NCBI GenBank assembly: GCA_025201345.1
Contig: JAIXMG010000033.1
Span: forward strand, 62,001-126,000
Length of the DNA: 64,000 bases
Direction of reading: 5' to 3'
Source: Thamnidium elegans
Lineage: Eukaryota; Mucoromycota; Mucoromycetes; Mucorales; Mucoraceae
In this document: positions 45,789 to 59,044 of the stretch, one piece after another
Layout: every line of letters begins with the position of its first letter
Numbering within the stretch: position 1 is the stretch's first letter
The notes under the pieces: generated by a model
The model's input: the letters and a program-made list of their open reading frames with translations, nothing else
What the model was told of the DNA's origin: nothing
Databases searched by the model: none
Position numbers and translations under genes: made by a program

Positions 45789-47489
45789 ATGTCCGATTAC
45801 GCTACACTTTGTTATGGAGAAGAAGGTGCTAGGTATGTATATAACCAAACGCGTTTTATTCTTCTAGTCTCTTAGAAATCACAGTAAAGATTTCAATACT
45901 CATGATCCACGAATAGATTAGATCAGGCTTTTGACCTAACGTTTAAACAACATGAATCACCACCTGTCATTTTATTAAAAGGAGATTCAGGAACTGGAAA
46001 GTCATATATAGTATCACACTTAGCTCAAATACATAATGTAACCTTGCATTCAGTCACACTTGGTGAATTAGCAGCAGCACACCGTGGACAATTAAGCAAA
46101 GGATTCAAGCGTTTAATTTGGAAAGCAACTACCTCAAACAACTGTCTTGTATTGATTGAAGACTTGGACTTATTTTTCCCACGTCAAGGTCAAGAAGATA
46201 TGAGTTTATTGCCTATTGTAAGCTCTCTAGTACAACAAGAAAAGCTTATGTTGATCGCTACCACACGTCGTCCTGATCATATTGCGTTTGATGTACGACC
46301 ATTGTTCCAAGACGAAATCCATTTACAAATTCCCACACCAGACGAACGATTCCATATGATGAAATATATATATAACCGCGAATTCTTATGCATCAAATCT
46401 TTAAGTGATCAGGCTATTCAACTGCTATCTTCCAAAGCGCATGCATTTGTAGCTGCAGATATTGCTCAATGGTGTCGATTAGCAGAGGAAGATGCGTTGA
46501 TTAAAAAATTAGATCAAGGTAAAAAAAAAAAAGAGAGCTAAAGTGAAACTTCCCCCCTTACACTTTTACATTATAGTCGATATAAAGAATTTTGATAATA
46601 CATTTAGTGATATCAAAGTAAGTGGATTACAGAATTCGGCCATGGCAGAGAAACCTGATCCAGTGTATTGGAAAGATATTGGTGGTTTAGTTGCTGCTAA
46701 AAGTGCGCTTGAGGAATCTGCTGTTTGGATTTACAAACACGACGATGCTTATAAAAGATTAGGTATTCGTCCATCCAAAGGAGTATTATTATTTGGTCCT
46801 CCTGGTACAGGTAAAACACTACTGGCAAAAGCAGTAGCAACTGAATCTTCTGCCAATTTCCTACCTGTCAGTATTCCAGACTTAATTAAAGGTGAAGTGG
46901 GTGAATCAGAAAAGGCAGTTTCAAGAATATTTCAAACTGCTATTCGATGTAGTCCTTGTGTTATCTTTCTAGATGAATTAGAAGCTATATTCTCTTCTAG
47001 AGATACAACGGGCGATGTAGGAAGAAAAGTAAGTAGTTTTTAACATTTTTTTTTTTTAAAAAAAATAAAATAAAATAACAAGTATGCTAATTACAATAAA
47101 TATAGCTTATTTCTCAATTTTTGATTGAAATTGATCATTTAGATAAAGTAGATAAAAGTGTGATTTTATTAGGAGCAACAAACCACCCAGAATCAATTGA
47201 TAATTCTATTTTACGACCTGGTAGATTAGATCGCTTAGTTTATGTAGGAGCACCAAACCTAGAAGAACGAGTTCAAATTTTACAAGTATTAAGAAACAAG
47301 ACAAAAGTACAGCCCAATATCAATTTAGAAGAGATTGCCTCGAAAACAGAAGGTTACACCGGCGCCGATCTACAGGCTGTTATTAGAAAAGCTGGTCTTT
47401 TATCCTTAAAGCAAAATTTATTACAAATCACACAAGAAAATATATTGAAAGCGATAAAAACTGTGAGTCCCTCCGTAATTGTCGAATAA
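45789..47489 (+). CDS. AAA ATPase of the AFG2/SPATA5L1 (Cdc48-like) group
   Basis: Double-AAA ATPase of 493 residues; exons 45789-45832, 45917-46518, 46577-47028 and 47106-47489. AAA-1: Walker A GDSGTGKS, Walker [13 protein letters not shown]. Between the AAA modules: [23 protein letters not shown]-2: [28 protein letters not shown], and the second region of homology [20 protein letters not shown]. Family members release maturation factors from pre-60S ribosomes. There is no N domain: only ~30 residues precede Walker A. This matches the smaller AFG2B/SPATA5L1 type better than Cdc48 or yeast Afg2, but it is short even for that. A T-run/A-run palindrome sits just before the start and another is in intron 3. 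Confidence 0.85.
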
Positions 47490-47666
47490 AATAAACTATT
47501 TTTTATGTATATATACGTGATTTTTTTATTACAATATAAAAAAAATGAGGATGGTAAAAAATGTTGGGGTGTTTTAATATCTAAATATCTAATGGTGAAA
47601 AAAAAAAGAAGGGTTTTCATATGTAAAATCTATTTTCTGGTTTTTTTTTTGTGATTGTTTGACTAT

Positions 47667-49422
<1,756 letters not shown>

Positions 49423-49495
49423 TTTTTTTATTATATATTATTTTTTTAAAAAAGAAAAAAATGATGTTTTGAATCAAATTATAAATTTTCGAACC

Positions 49496-49526
<31 letters not shown>

Positions 49527-50034
49527 ATGTGACTGTAAACAAAAAAAAAAGCAATGTCTATAAGCCACCTAATAAGCAGTAAGCCACTTGCACTTTACTC
49601 TTTTCGTTTCGGAAGTTTATCATTTTTATTAACTTCACTTTGGGTTTGTTTATCAAAATGATAAACTTTAAAAGGGTAGAAAAATTCCGTATTTGGGAGA
49701 AACGATAGACTTTTTGTTCTGTCAAAATAAATACAGTCAAAAAGATATGCGCGCCAGGTTTTTTCACCAGATCTTTTTTATTTTAATTTGCGTCAATAGC
49801 TATATGTACTCCATCTAATGCACTAGGTTTTTTTTTTTTGCCTTTTGTCTGCGAAAGAAAAAAGACACTGTCTGTCTCTCTGCACTCTGCTAAAATTAAA
49901 CTTTGATACAATAAGAATTATAGAATTCTCTTCATGTGCACAAACATTTAATAGTCCGCCTATTTTTGCTTTGAGCTTTTAAGGAACACTTTTTTACCCA
50001 ACTTTTTTTTCCTTTTTTAATAAACTATAAAAGA
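49423..50034. other. Divergent promoter region CTP synthase / BOS1
   Basis: About 610 bp with T tracts (for example 49498-49520) and a pyrimidine-rich stretch near 49860-49890. No gene is seen. Confidence 0.55.
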
Positions 50035-50995
50035 ATGAATTCATTATACAACAATGCTTTAAAGCAGAGTCATGCACTTCAAAAAGACTTGGATAGTAAA
50101 GTTTTTATTTATATCGACTACAAACCAATGTTGTGCATTCTATTAACCACTCCATCTGCTTTACAGAATTTCAATCAGGGCAAGATGCTTCGGCTGGTTT
50201 ACAAGGTAACACTTGTCATCTTTATACTGGTTAGTTTATTAACGTGTAACTTTTTTTTAGGACAAATTTCTGTATCGTTTAACGCTTTACAAAGACATAT
50301 TGATGAGTATGAGAACTTGGCTAAAAGAGAATTGATTCCAGTTAAAAAAGAAACCGCTTTAACGTAAAAGAAAAATGCAGAACCTTTTGTTACTTGTTGT
50401 ATTTATTATATTATTTTATCTCTATAGACGAGTTGGAAAGTTTAAGAGTGATTTACAAGAGATGAAGGTTAGATTTGAAGCAATAAAAAAACAACAAGAG
50501 ACCTTACAGAATGAGCAAAACAGAGATAATTTATTAAGAAGACCAAATAGAAGTGGTTCTAACGTGGTAAGCTTTACTGACGGAAGCAGAAAAGAAAAAA
50601 ACATTTACTTATTAAAATACTTGTTAGCCCGAACATCCATATCAGCCGCTATCACGAGATGAGTTTGCTTTACGTGAACAATCTTTTGCTAGAAATACAG
50701 ATTCACAATTGGATGAATTTATTGGACAAGCACAAAGTTTATTAGAAAATTTGACTGATCAACATAGTATTTTAAAGGTAGAATAGGATAATTAGAAAAA
50801 GTAACTTTTCTTACTTTTTATATATAATAGAAAACACAAAAGAAAATATTAGATACAGCAAATTATTTAGGATTATCTCAAAATACAATTCGATATATCG
50901 AAAGAAGGTCAGCACAGGATAAATGGATCTTTTATGGAGGTATGATCATTACTGTCTTGATCTTATGGGCAATTGTACACTTTATTGGAAAATAA
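50035..50995 (+). CDS. BOS1: Bos1/membrin-type Qb-SNARE
   Basis: ER-Golgi v-/t-SNARE of the membrin (GOSR2) family. Six exons: 50035-50095, 50167-50205, 50261-50363, 50428-50566, 50628-50777 and 50831-50995; 218 residues. Start MNSLYNNALKQSHALQKDL and the FNALQRHIDEYENLAKRE helix match the family N-terminal domain. The SNARE motif spans about residues 130-192 (SQLDEFIGQAQSLLENL ... KILDTANYLGLSQNTIRYIE), followed by RRSAQDKWIFYGG and a C-terminal transmembrane anchor. The two first introns are short and keep the frame only with the exons given. It ends 7 bp from the stop of the convergent gene. Confidence 0.93.
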
Positions 50996-51002
50996 TAATA
51001 TT

Positions 51003-51401
51003 CTAATTTGGTAATAAAACTTTACTGATTTTATATCTAATACCTAAATAACTAAGGTAATCTAATTCTGGAAATACGCGAACTCTACGTACTTCAGGAA
51101 AATGACTATCTTCAATATCTATAAAAGTTCCTTTGATACGTATAGTATTTTCTAATTTTTCATAATTTACTAAATCCAAAGGAATCCATCGCGATTCATT
51201 AAAAAATAACCATTGTGCAATAATCTTTCGTTTATTATTCTTCTTCATAGCTGATAGCGTATATTGTGCAGGACTTCTATCACGCCGACGTGTTGTCGTA
51301 GCTATTATTTCATTATCGAAATGACACTTCATTGGTGGTAAGACAACTATGCCACTAGTCTTATTAGTCTTAATATAAATACTTATATTATTATGTGTCA
51401 T
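51003..51401 (-). CDS. Small protein with a WWE-like domain
   Basis: A 132-residue, intronless gene. Residues ~60-130 (AQWLFFNESRWIPLDLVNYE, KLE, then RVFPELDYLSYLGIRY) resemble a WWE domain, which in other proteins binds (poly)ADP-ribose-type ligands or sits in ubiquitin ligases and DDHD phospholipases: a W near the start, a second W, and a P-L...N..LE block. This assignment is by eye and moderate. The N-terminal part is basic and has no domain. The stop codon is 7 bp from that of BOS1, so the two transcripts must overlap at their 3' ends. Confidence 0.55.
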   Translation of the reverse strand: MTHNNISIYIKTNKTSGIVVLPPMKCHFDNEIIATTTRRRDRSPAQYTLSAMKKNNKRKIIAQWLFFNESRWIPLDLVNYEKLENTIRIKGTFIDIEDSHFPEVRRVRVFPELDYLSYLGIRYKISKVLLPN

Positions 51402-52314
51402 GATGTATAGTATAATAATAGAAAGTAAACGAAGAATAAAGAAAGAAAGAAAAAAAAATTAAAAAACTAGGTCATTTTTTATCAAACGATTGATATCATT
51501 TGATTAATTCGTGTGAGGTGTCATGCAATCTTATATAAACCCTATTAAAAAATGATAACGATCCAACTAGTTTTTTCGTTCTCTTCAATTTATTTAAGTT
51601 CATGTCTAACTATAAAATATGTTTCTCTTAAACTTTAAATAACACTACTCAGCTTGTAGATAAGTCAATTAGTAGCACAATCCAAATAAAGTATAATTGT
51701 TTGCTTAACTGTTTATTAAAATGTACATATGATGGTTGATCTCATCACGCCATGTACAACATTGTTTTGTTTTATTATTGTACCTACACTGGAAAGCTCA
51801 GTATATATGTATTACGGGGGGCTACAAGTACAATTTTTATTTGACACTTTTTATCTTTTTTTTTAAAGAAACATATCTTACATTACCCTATTTAATTAAA
51901 GTGATCATTCTCTTGTCGATTAAAAAAAAACCTGGACTCAAGTGACAAGAATTGAATAGTAAAAGTTGGGACCCTTTCTGCACAGCTTTTTTTCCCTGCT
52001 GTGACTCGTCATGCAATATTCATGTGAGAATTAGCCAATAATATCTTGCAGTGCTTAGATAAGCAGATACGTCTGCAAGAGTAATAAAAGCTGTTGGCAT
52101 GACAATAATAAATTATTGGTTGGCGCATATACATATACATTACTATAACAACTCAGGCACAAAAAAAAAGGAAACTATTTTCTTCTCGCAAATAAACCCT
52201 TTCTTCATTCTCTTAAACATTTCACAGTACAAAAATAGAATAGTAAATAAATTGTTTACTAAAAAAAGCTTAAAACTTTTCCTCCTCATTTATTTTTGCA
52301 ACAAAACAAAGAAC
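51402..52314. other. Intergenic region
   Basis: AT-rich DNA between the WWE-like gene promoter and the 3' end of RPL19. No gene is seen. Frames open across the 52.1-52.55 kb border are antisense to RPL19. Confidence 0.55.
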
Positions 52315-52997
52315 TTATTGACGAGCTTCGAACTTCTCAATCTTCTTGTTAGCACGACGCTCACGGACGGCCTTGTTCTTGGCACGGAGAACATCAGCTT
52401 GTTCAGCGAGAGTCTTGGCACGAACCTTCTCGGCCTTAGCACGATGAATGTGTTCAATGAGAACACGCTTGTTCTTGAAACCGTTACCCTTGGACTTGAG
52501 GTAAAGAGAGTGATAAAGATGCTTATCGATCTTACCAGCTTCTCTGTACTTGGCTAAAAGACGACGAAGGACACGCATACGACGCATCCAGATAACTTGG
52601 CTGGACATACGAGCATCGGCAGTACCCTTTCTCTTACCATGACCCATATGACGACCGTTACGCTTAGCAGCGGCACGGACAAGAACACGGTAACGAGATT
52701 GAGCAACCTCGGGCTTACGGATAATAAGACCGTCCTTGACGAGCTTACGAATGTTGGCACCTATTTTTTTTTTTTTTTTTTAATCATCTGTAGAAAGATA
52801 ATTGCACTAAAAAAAACTTACGAGAGTTGGCATTGGAGATCTCGTTGACCTCATTGGGATCGAGCCAGATCTTACGTTGACCACACTTGAGGACGGAGGC
52901 AGCGAGACGCTTTTGAACAAGCAAACTGACCCTATAATTTTTTGTAACGTTTAGTTATAAAACTCTTTATTTTATTCCATCAAAGGTTGTATTACAT
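52315..52997 (-). CDS. RPL19: 60S ribosomal protein L19 (eL19), start codon split by an intron
   Basis: Large-subunit ribosomal protein of 185 residues. Exons: 52997-52996 (only A and T of the start codon), 52931-52822 and 52760-52315. The G of ATG comes from exon 2 (GGTCAGTTTG), giving [18 protein letters not shown]. Family motifs are plain: [20 protein letters not shown], the R-x-x-I-R-K-L block, [19 protein letters not shown]. Intron 1 has donor GTAATA, branch ACTAAAC and acceptor ATAG. Without this split start there is no ATG that gives the conserved N-terminus, but an unseen alternative exon cannot be excluded. Codon bias is strong. The C-terminus is the usual basic helix. Confidence 0.92.
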
Positions 52998-54113
52998 TTT
53001 AAAAAATCGACGAAAGCGAAAAAGAGGAGGTAACACTATTTTCGCCTGTTTAGCACAGTATATAAAAAAAAATTTGCGTTAAAAAAAAAAGTATAAGCCA
53101 CCAGTGAATTTAAAATGGCGTAGAGTTTATGAAAAAAATGGTAGTACATAAATGCATATTTATTCCATCTGTTTTGGTTTGAGAGTCATTGTAATGTTTT
53201 TAATTTAGTTCTACTACACAACGGAGCAAATATCTTTCAAAAAGGGAAACTAATTGGTGGTTAGTTAATATGCTTTAAGTATCCCTTTTATATTTGTAAA
53301 AATACAGTATCTGTATTAAAAACAAAGCGATGACTTTGTCATTGAGCGTTTCCCTTTTCCCCCCTCAGGCTAAACATTCGCATCTAATAATTTGGTAACT
53401 ATTACTACTACAGGTTTTAATTATTTTTATTTTACCTGAGCAAACTGTGACATGTTACTGTTTGCAACATTTTTAAAGGTCCCAAAAGAGTCCCCACAAT
53501 CAGGTAACGAGTATATCTTGTATATGATGAACCTATTCTCCTTTAACATCTGAATGATACCATTATTCCTAGTAGGTTCTCTTGGTATTTCATATTTGGT
53601 ACAGATCAATCATATGAAAACGAAAAAGAAAAAAAAATGTTGATAAAAAAAACCCACAACTTTAACACAGCAAATAAAACAAACCTATTGGAGACAGATC
53701 AGGGAAACATTTGCATACTTTAATTTATTGTTGACCAAAGATGAGCAAACTGTATGATGCGAATAAACAATGCGCAATACAAAAAGTGAAAACAAATCCA
53801 ATTGATCCTTCAGAGGTCAACATAATAAATCATTTTATTAAAAAGAAAAACGAAAAACCTTACCTTTTTTAGCCTACTACTTTTTTAATCGGTATATCAA
53901 AAAAAAAAAAAAAGCCTTTTACGCGTAACTTTTCTGCAAAAACTTTTAACTTTACCTTGTCTGAAACTTTTCGTTACATTTTTCGTCCTTACGGTGGCTT
54001 GTTTTTTAAGACTTTTTGACAGGGAATTTAGAATTACGGTCACGAAAGTACTGAACAAAAAAAAAGTTTCTTTCTTATAACCTATTACTTCCAATATTTT
54101 CTTTAAAAGAAAA
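52998..54113. other. Divergent intergenic region RPL19 / HPM1-like gene
   Basis: About 1.1 kb AT-rich region containing both promoters. A short GC-richer word with a T/C run at 53343-53380 is visible. Open frames are short and without motifs. No gene is called. Confidence 0.55.
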
Positions 54114-55508
54114 ATGGCTTTCAAGTTCAATTTTACAGTGTGTATATATCACACAAAGAACCCTCCCTCTCTGGCAACTAACAGCTTTCTTTCTTAGAGC
54201 GAGGACTTAGATCTCGAGGATACTGAAGAGAATCAACAATTGGAATCTAGTCTCAATGAGTTAACTATTGACGAAACTAACGATATCGACAAGATTCCTA
54301 GCCGAGAATATGATATTCTTGTAAGCTTTATTTCTTTTATATAAGAAGTATATTAATTTTTGGTTATAGTCTTCACCTTTACCTAGCGTAATTCAAGCTG
54401 ATATCCTTCAAGTACCTAACGTCGAAAAAGCACTTTATAAGCGTACTTTAGCCGACGTCAAATTTCAAATGGCTGAACAAGATACTCTTATTGAGGAACA
54501 TGCGGATAAAGATGTTATCCCCATGTTAAACTTGAGTGGAAATACTGATTTAATTAAGGGTGTATATGAAGGTGGTTTTAAGACTTGGGAATGTTCTATT
54601 GATATGGTTCAATATTTATCTGAATTGCCTGAAGAACAAATCACTAACAAGAAGATTTTAGAGGTACATATATAAAAAAAATGAGAGTGCATATACACTT
54701 AACATTTTTTTTTTAAAAAAAATATAGCTTGGCTGTGGTTCATCCCTTCCTTCTCTTTATCTTTTATCTCGTAATAATACCAACAAAGTCGACGTACAAG
54801 ATTATAATGACCAGGTTATTCGTTATATCACTATACCAAATATTCTTTTGAATACCGTTTTGACTGTGCAAGAACCATCATCCAGTATTGTAGAAGAAGA
54901 AGAGGAAGAAATCGAAGAAGAAAGTTCGGAAGAAGAGGATGATGAGGATGATGAAGACGATGAGGATGAAAAACGTATTGAAGAAGATGTTAATACGTGT
55001 GATGCTGAAGCAGAAATTCCTACTGAAAAAATTCCTACCATGTTACAATTAGTTTCTGAGCGTACAAGAGCATTTGTAGGGGATTGGAGTACATTACCTG
55101 TAAAATCTGAAAAGAAAACTAAAAAAGGAAAGCAAGTAACTAATTATATAAATTAGGAACAATTAAATGTCGATCAGGAAAAATATGATATGATTGTTAC
55201 ATCTGAGACCATTTACGCCGAGCATGCTTTACCCGATTTGATTAGTGTATTCCAAAAAGCACTCAAAAAACCTGACGGTGTTTGGTAAAGTAGAAAATTG
55301 GTTTAAAAAAAAAACGATTTAACCTCAGTTCAATAGTTATGTTGCTGCCAAAACTGTTTACTTCGGTGTAGGTGGAGGTATTTTACCCTTTTGTAATTTA
55401 TTAGTCAAGACAAAAGATAAATCAGGAGATCAAATGAAATTTGAGAAGGTTTTTGAAAGCGAGAGTACCGTGAAGCGAGAAATCCTTAAAGTCTCTTGGG
55501 ATTTGTAG
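54114..55508 (+). CDS. HPM1: Hpm1/METTL18-like protein histidine methyltransferase
   Basis: SAM-dependent methyltransferase; yeast Hpm1 methylates a histidine of ribosomal protein Rpl3. Six exons: 54114-54137, 54198-54320, 54370-54663, 54728-55135, 55157-55284 and 55337-55508; 382 residues, start MAFKFNF as in the family. The Hpm1-type GGFKTWECSIDMVQYL precedes motif I (ILELGCGSSLPSLYLL); motif II surroundings YNDQVIRYITIPNILLN; the acceptor-side YDMIVTSETIYA is present. A long Glu/Asp-rich insertion (about residues 185-230) lies inside the fold, after the segment following motif II. The last intron acceptor was chosen to keep YVAAKTVYFGVGGG in frame. Confidence 0.88.
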
Positions 55509-56237
55509 GAAAGCCAGTTTAGGTGACAGTTCACGTTGTGTTATAGTGATACAAAAAAAAAGCCTTGGTATTATTTTACTTGCCCCTCCTTAAACACCAC
55601 ACTTCTGATCCCAATTCTTTATTTTGTATAATAATAATAATAAATAAACCCATACAGAAAATATATTTTTATCGGGTTTCAGTTATAAAAAAAATTTTCA
55701 TAAAAGAAGAGTAAAAAGGTAGCTCTAAATAGCGTGGTCTCATCAAATATGAAGCAAACAATTAAATAAATTACCTTATAGTTAAAAGAATATCTAGAAT
55801 TTAGGGAAGTGTATCACAACAGTAATTTTTTTTATTTCCCAGCTAACAGCTTGGAACTCTTTTTGGTCTGATTGGCCCGAATAGTCTAGTCGACCTTTGA
55901 TCTCACCCTAAATTACTAATAGTTTAATAGCAATAAACTGCTTTATAATTATAAAAAGGGACTCATTTTTATATATATAAAAAACACATGTCAAGCTACG
56001 CGCTATTTACAGTAAAAATAAAAAGACATCATAATTGATATCATGCATTATATATGTAATTAATTACCAGGAAATAGAATGCCGAGAGCAAGATAGTGGA
56101 ACAGACCAACCTTTATCTGTAATTAAATCGCGTGCCATCGTGTCTTGACTGAGAAACTTAAATCGTTTATATAAGGTCGCAACTTTATTTTCTTCTTTTT
56201 CTTTTTCATCTGTTTTTTTTATTTTTTACTTGCAACT
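55509..56237. other. Promoter region of the CS-alpha-beta protein gene
   Basis: AT-rich intergenic DNA. A good TATA box (TATATAA, 56168-56174) precedes the ATG at 56238 and supports transcription of the small gene. Pyrimidine-rich leader at 56185-56225. Nothing else is seen. Confidence 0.5.
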
Positions 56238-56555
56238 ATGAAAACAATTACATTCATTTATATTTCATATATTGTTGCCACGTTATTTACATCTGGGTCA
56301 ACAGCCAAATTATTAGATTTAAGCGAATATGGACTATGTGATGTGCAAGGAGATTCATCTGATTGCGCTTTCGTTTGTCAAGAGAAGGTACAAGGAAGAG
56401 GAAACTGTATCTTCAATAAATGTTACTGTACTGAAAAAGCAGAGATTGGAAAATGTGAAGATGATGATCATGAAACTTGCGATGCTCTCTGTCAAGATAT
56501 GTCTCCAACTTTGATTGGTTTTTGTATGGATGATCAGTGTAACTGTATTACCTAA
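56238..56555 (+). CDS. Secreted protein with two CS-alpha-beta (defensin-like) domains
   Basis: A 105-residue intronless gene. Residues 1-~23 form a signal peptide (ITFIYISYIVATLFTSGSTA). The mature part has twelve cysteines in two units: unit 1 C-x8-CxxxC-x9-C-x4-CxC and unit 2 C-x7-CxxxC-x10-C-x4-CxC. The CxxxC...CxC signature is that of cysteine-stabilised alpha-beta peptides such as fungal and invertebrate defensins. The mature chain is acidic, especially unit 2 (KCEDDDHETCDAL), unlike most cationic antimicrobial defensins, so a different role is possible. The spacing is read directly; fold and role are inferred. No paralogue is in the window. Confidence 0.75.
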   Translation: MKTITFIYISYIVATLFTSGSTAKLLDLSEYGLCDVQGDSSDCAFVCQEKVQGRGNCIFNKCYCTEKAEIGKCEDDDHETCDALCQDMSPTLIGFCMDDQCNCIT

Positions 56556-57130
56556 AAACCAAAAAATCGCTTTACCAATAATAATCTAGATATAAGCCCA
56601 CAACTCTTCTGTACCACCATTACTTTCCTTTATACCACACGTTCCTCTCTGAGGTTTTTAATACTACTACTACTACTACTTACTAATACTAATACTTGGC
56701 TCCATTTTGTATATAAAAATCAAAGAGCTATAATGCTTAATCCTTTCTTTCCTTTCACATTCTTTTGATTTTAAAAAATTACTAAATCTTCTTCCTCCTC
56801 CTCCCTTATCATTTTTTTTTACCGCAATAATAATAACAATGAAATTACTTTATTTCATTATTTACTAATTACTATACACGCTATTTTTTCTTCCTCTTTA
56901 ACTTTCATTATACTGTGCAATTACTTTTTTATGTATTGCTGAATACAAATCAAATACGTAATATAATCCGAGTTTTATTTTTATTTCATATTTGTCATGA
57001 AACACTTGAGTTGTATTATACATATATCCATTAATAAAAATGAAAAGCAATACAGGCATTTTTTACTTGTTTTTTTTTGTGCTTATTCCTGGTGATAATA
57101 TAAATACATACAATTGCTCATGATAGTATA
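56556..57130. other. Intergenic, 3' of the CS-alpha-beta gene
   Basis: AT-rich with an ACT trinucleotide run (about 56660-56680). No gene is seen. The right boundary is the terminal inverted repeat of MITE copy 2. Confidence 0.5.
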
Positions 57131-57674
57131 TCAGAAAGCGTCCAGCATTCGCCAACTATGTGAATACTTGCAATATTCTTCTCCTTTCTATATTACCGGC
57201 CCCTTTCTTCTTTTTTCGCTCAGTCATCCACTAGTCCTTCGAGTATCGCAAGAACTTAGGCTCCGGGTGGCCAAATTAAAAGTATACATGTACAAAGGTA
57301 CATAGTAACAATTCGTGTAAATTATTATTCTTATTATTGTAATTATTTTTATACTTGGTTGTTCCAGTTGACGTACTTCTACACATATATACTTTTACCA
57401 CTTACACGGCTTACACCAGTTACACTCCTTACAAATATTACGACCCGGTTATCGCCTGTTGTCAGCCCGAGATACATCTCATCCTATCATGGAGGGCGGG
57501 TAAGCTCAAATTATTCGTTTAATTATTTCATATATTAACCTTTTTATTTCTTTATTTCCTTCATTCTATCTATTCATTATGTCTCTTTATTCTGTCTCTT
57601 CATTATGTCTTTTCGTTTTGTCTACCTCTTCTTTCTGTCTGTCCCTTTCCTTTTTATTTATAATCAACTGTAAG
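57131..57674 (+). mobile_element. MITE-like element, copy 2 (3' end lost)
   Basis: Second copy of the non-coding repeat at 44056-44684. The left terminal inverted repeat is 57131-57184 (begins TCAGAAAGCGTCCAGCATTC), preceded by TA. The body has the same block order: the CCGGGTGGCCAAATTAAAAG word, a 9-bp tandem array (CACTTACAC, GGCTTACAC, CAGTTACAC, TCCTTACAA), TAAGCTCAAATTATTCGTTT, and the pyrimidine-rich block, ending with ATAATCAACTGTAAG. The right inverted repeat is absent; the similarity stops about 170 bp before the stop of the next gene. Most differences between the two TIRs are transitions. Confidence 0.7.
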
Positions 57675-57845
57675 TTTTCATATTTATTTTCTAGACTTTT
57701 ATCCTCCTTCTGTCTCTTTCCCTCTCTTCCTCTCCCCCACTTTTGTAATACCCCTAATATGGCATATCCCTATATACTATTATCAAATTCTCTCTCCCTT
57801 TAAAATAAAAAGACAATGATAAAAAATAAATTCGGTCATGTTTAT

Positions 57846-59044
57846 TTAGTCACGAAAAGACAAATTATTATTTTTGGATTTACGAGCGAAACTATTATAG
57901 AGGGGTGTACCCGAGACAGCACTAACTGGTTCTACCAAAGAAGGAGAGCTAGATGACCAAGAAGTTTGCGCCTGATAGTCGCAATCAATAGTTAAATGTG
58001 GTCTTGTATTATTATAATAGCTTGAAGAAGAAACAGACTCATTATTTCTACTATTACTGTAACCATAATAATAATCGTCCTCATCATTTGATTTTTCATT
58101 GATGTAACTTTCTTTCAATGGATAATAATCCAATAGCGATGGTAAACTAGGTGCGCTGCTATAATAGTAATCTAATTGTTTTGTAGGCGATGGAGTTAAT
58201 AAACCCGATCGATTACCCAAAGTGGTTGCAGAGTAAATAGAAGCTGGTCTATCAGGAATGTAGCGACCCCAAGTAGGTTCTCCAGCAGGTCGAATTCGAT
58301 CTTGAGGAGCTTCTTTTTTCTTTTGCACTAATGCATACATGACAAGTCTCACTAGCAAAGCCCATAAAATGCAAAGAGCAATGGATAATATCCAAGTAAA
58401 ATCACTCAGGAGGCATCTTTTTATGAGGGAGAAAATTAGTTTCATTTTTACTTTTTATTTTTTTTAAGCGTATATTACCTTTGATAAAGTAACGGATAGA
58501 ATTTATCACGAGATTCATCAAATAATTTACAATTTGATAAGATATTACTAGCAGATCTTTCAAGCGTAACAAACCCATTTGTCCAAGGCTCTAGTGAATA
58601 AGATAACATAGCAGTAACGATAGATACCAAGACAGGTAGCATGGATAGTGAACCAATGAATTTGTCCAAAGAATATTTTCTTGGCTTATTATAGTAACAA
58701 GCGCTAAGACATAAAATGAAACTTCCTACCAGCGAAAGACCCAAAGATATAAACCATAACAGATACTATATTTTATTTTATTTTATTTTTTAAAAAAAAA
58801 GTGATTTACAAAAAAAAAAGTAACTCATTTTACCTGCCAATGACCAGCTTTTAGCCAATCTGGAATGTCGGTCTTTTATTTTTGTAAATATCAGTGTCAT
58901 GGAATTAATGCAAGATTTAAAATGATCTACCTTTTCTTGATACACGTTTAATAGAATACATTGAGTCAAATGACAAATAAAAGTACCCAGACTAGTAAAG
59001 AAGGTTAAAAACCTTAAAGATTGTATATACCAAAGTATTTGCAT
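57846..59044 (-). CDS. Four-transmembrane (tetraspan) protein with Ser/Tyr-rich tail
   Basis: Predicted 336-residue membrane protein. Exons: 59044-58931, 58872-58834, 58765-58479 and 58416-57846, the only combination I found that keeps one frame through PDWLKAGHWQ and YLLWFISLGLSL. Four hydrophobic segments: SLRFLTFFTSLGTFICHL, YLLWFISLGLSLVGSFIL, LSMLPVLVSIVTAMLSY and ILSIALCILWALLVRLVMYA. A long cytosolic tail rich in Ser, Tyr and Asn follows (YYYSSAPSLPSLLDYY). The layout recalls fungal SUR7/MARVEL-like cortical proteins, but no motif proves it. Function unknown. Confidence 0.7.

Noticed and set aside
52099..52557. 152-codon plus-strand frame
   Set aside because: Its second half is antisense to RPL19 and the first half is low-complexity AT; no domain.
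53343..53400. Third copy of the MITE terminal repeat (AACATTCGC word)
   Set aside because: Only about nine bases agree; flanking bases do not follow the 54-bp repeat.
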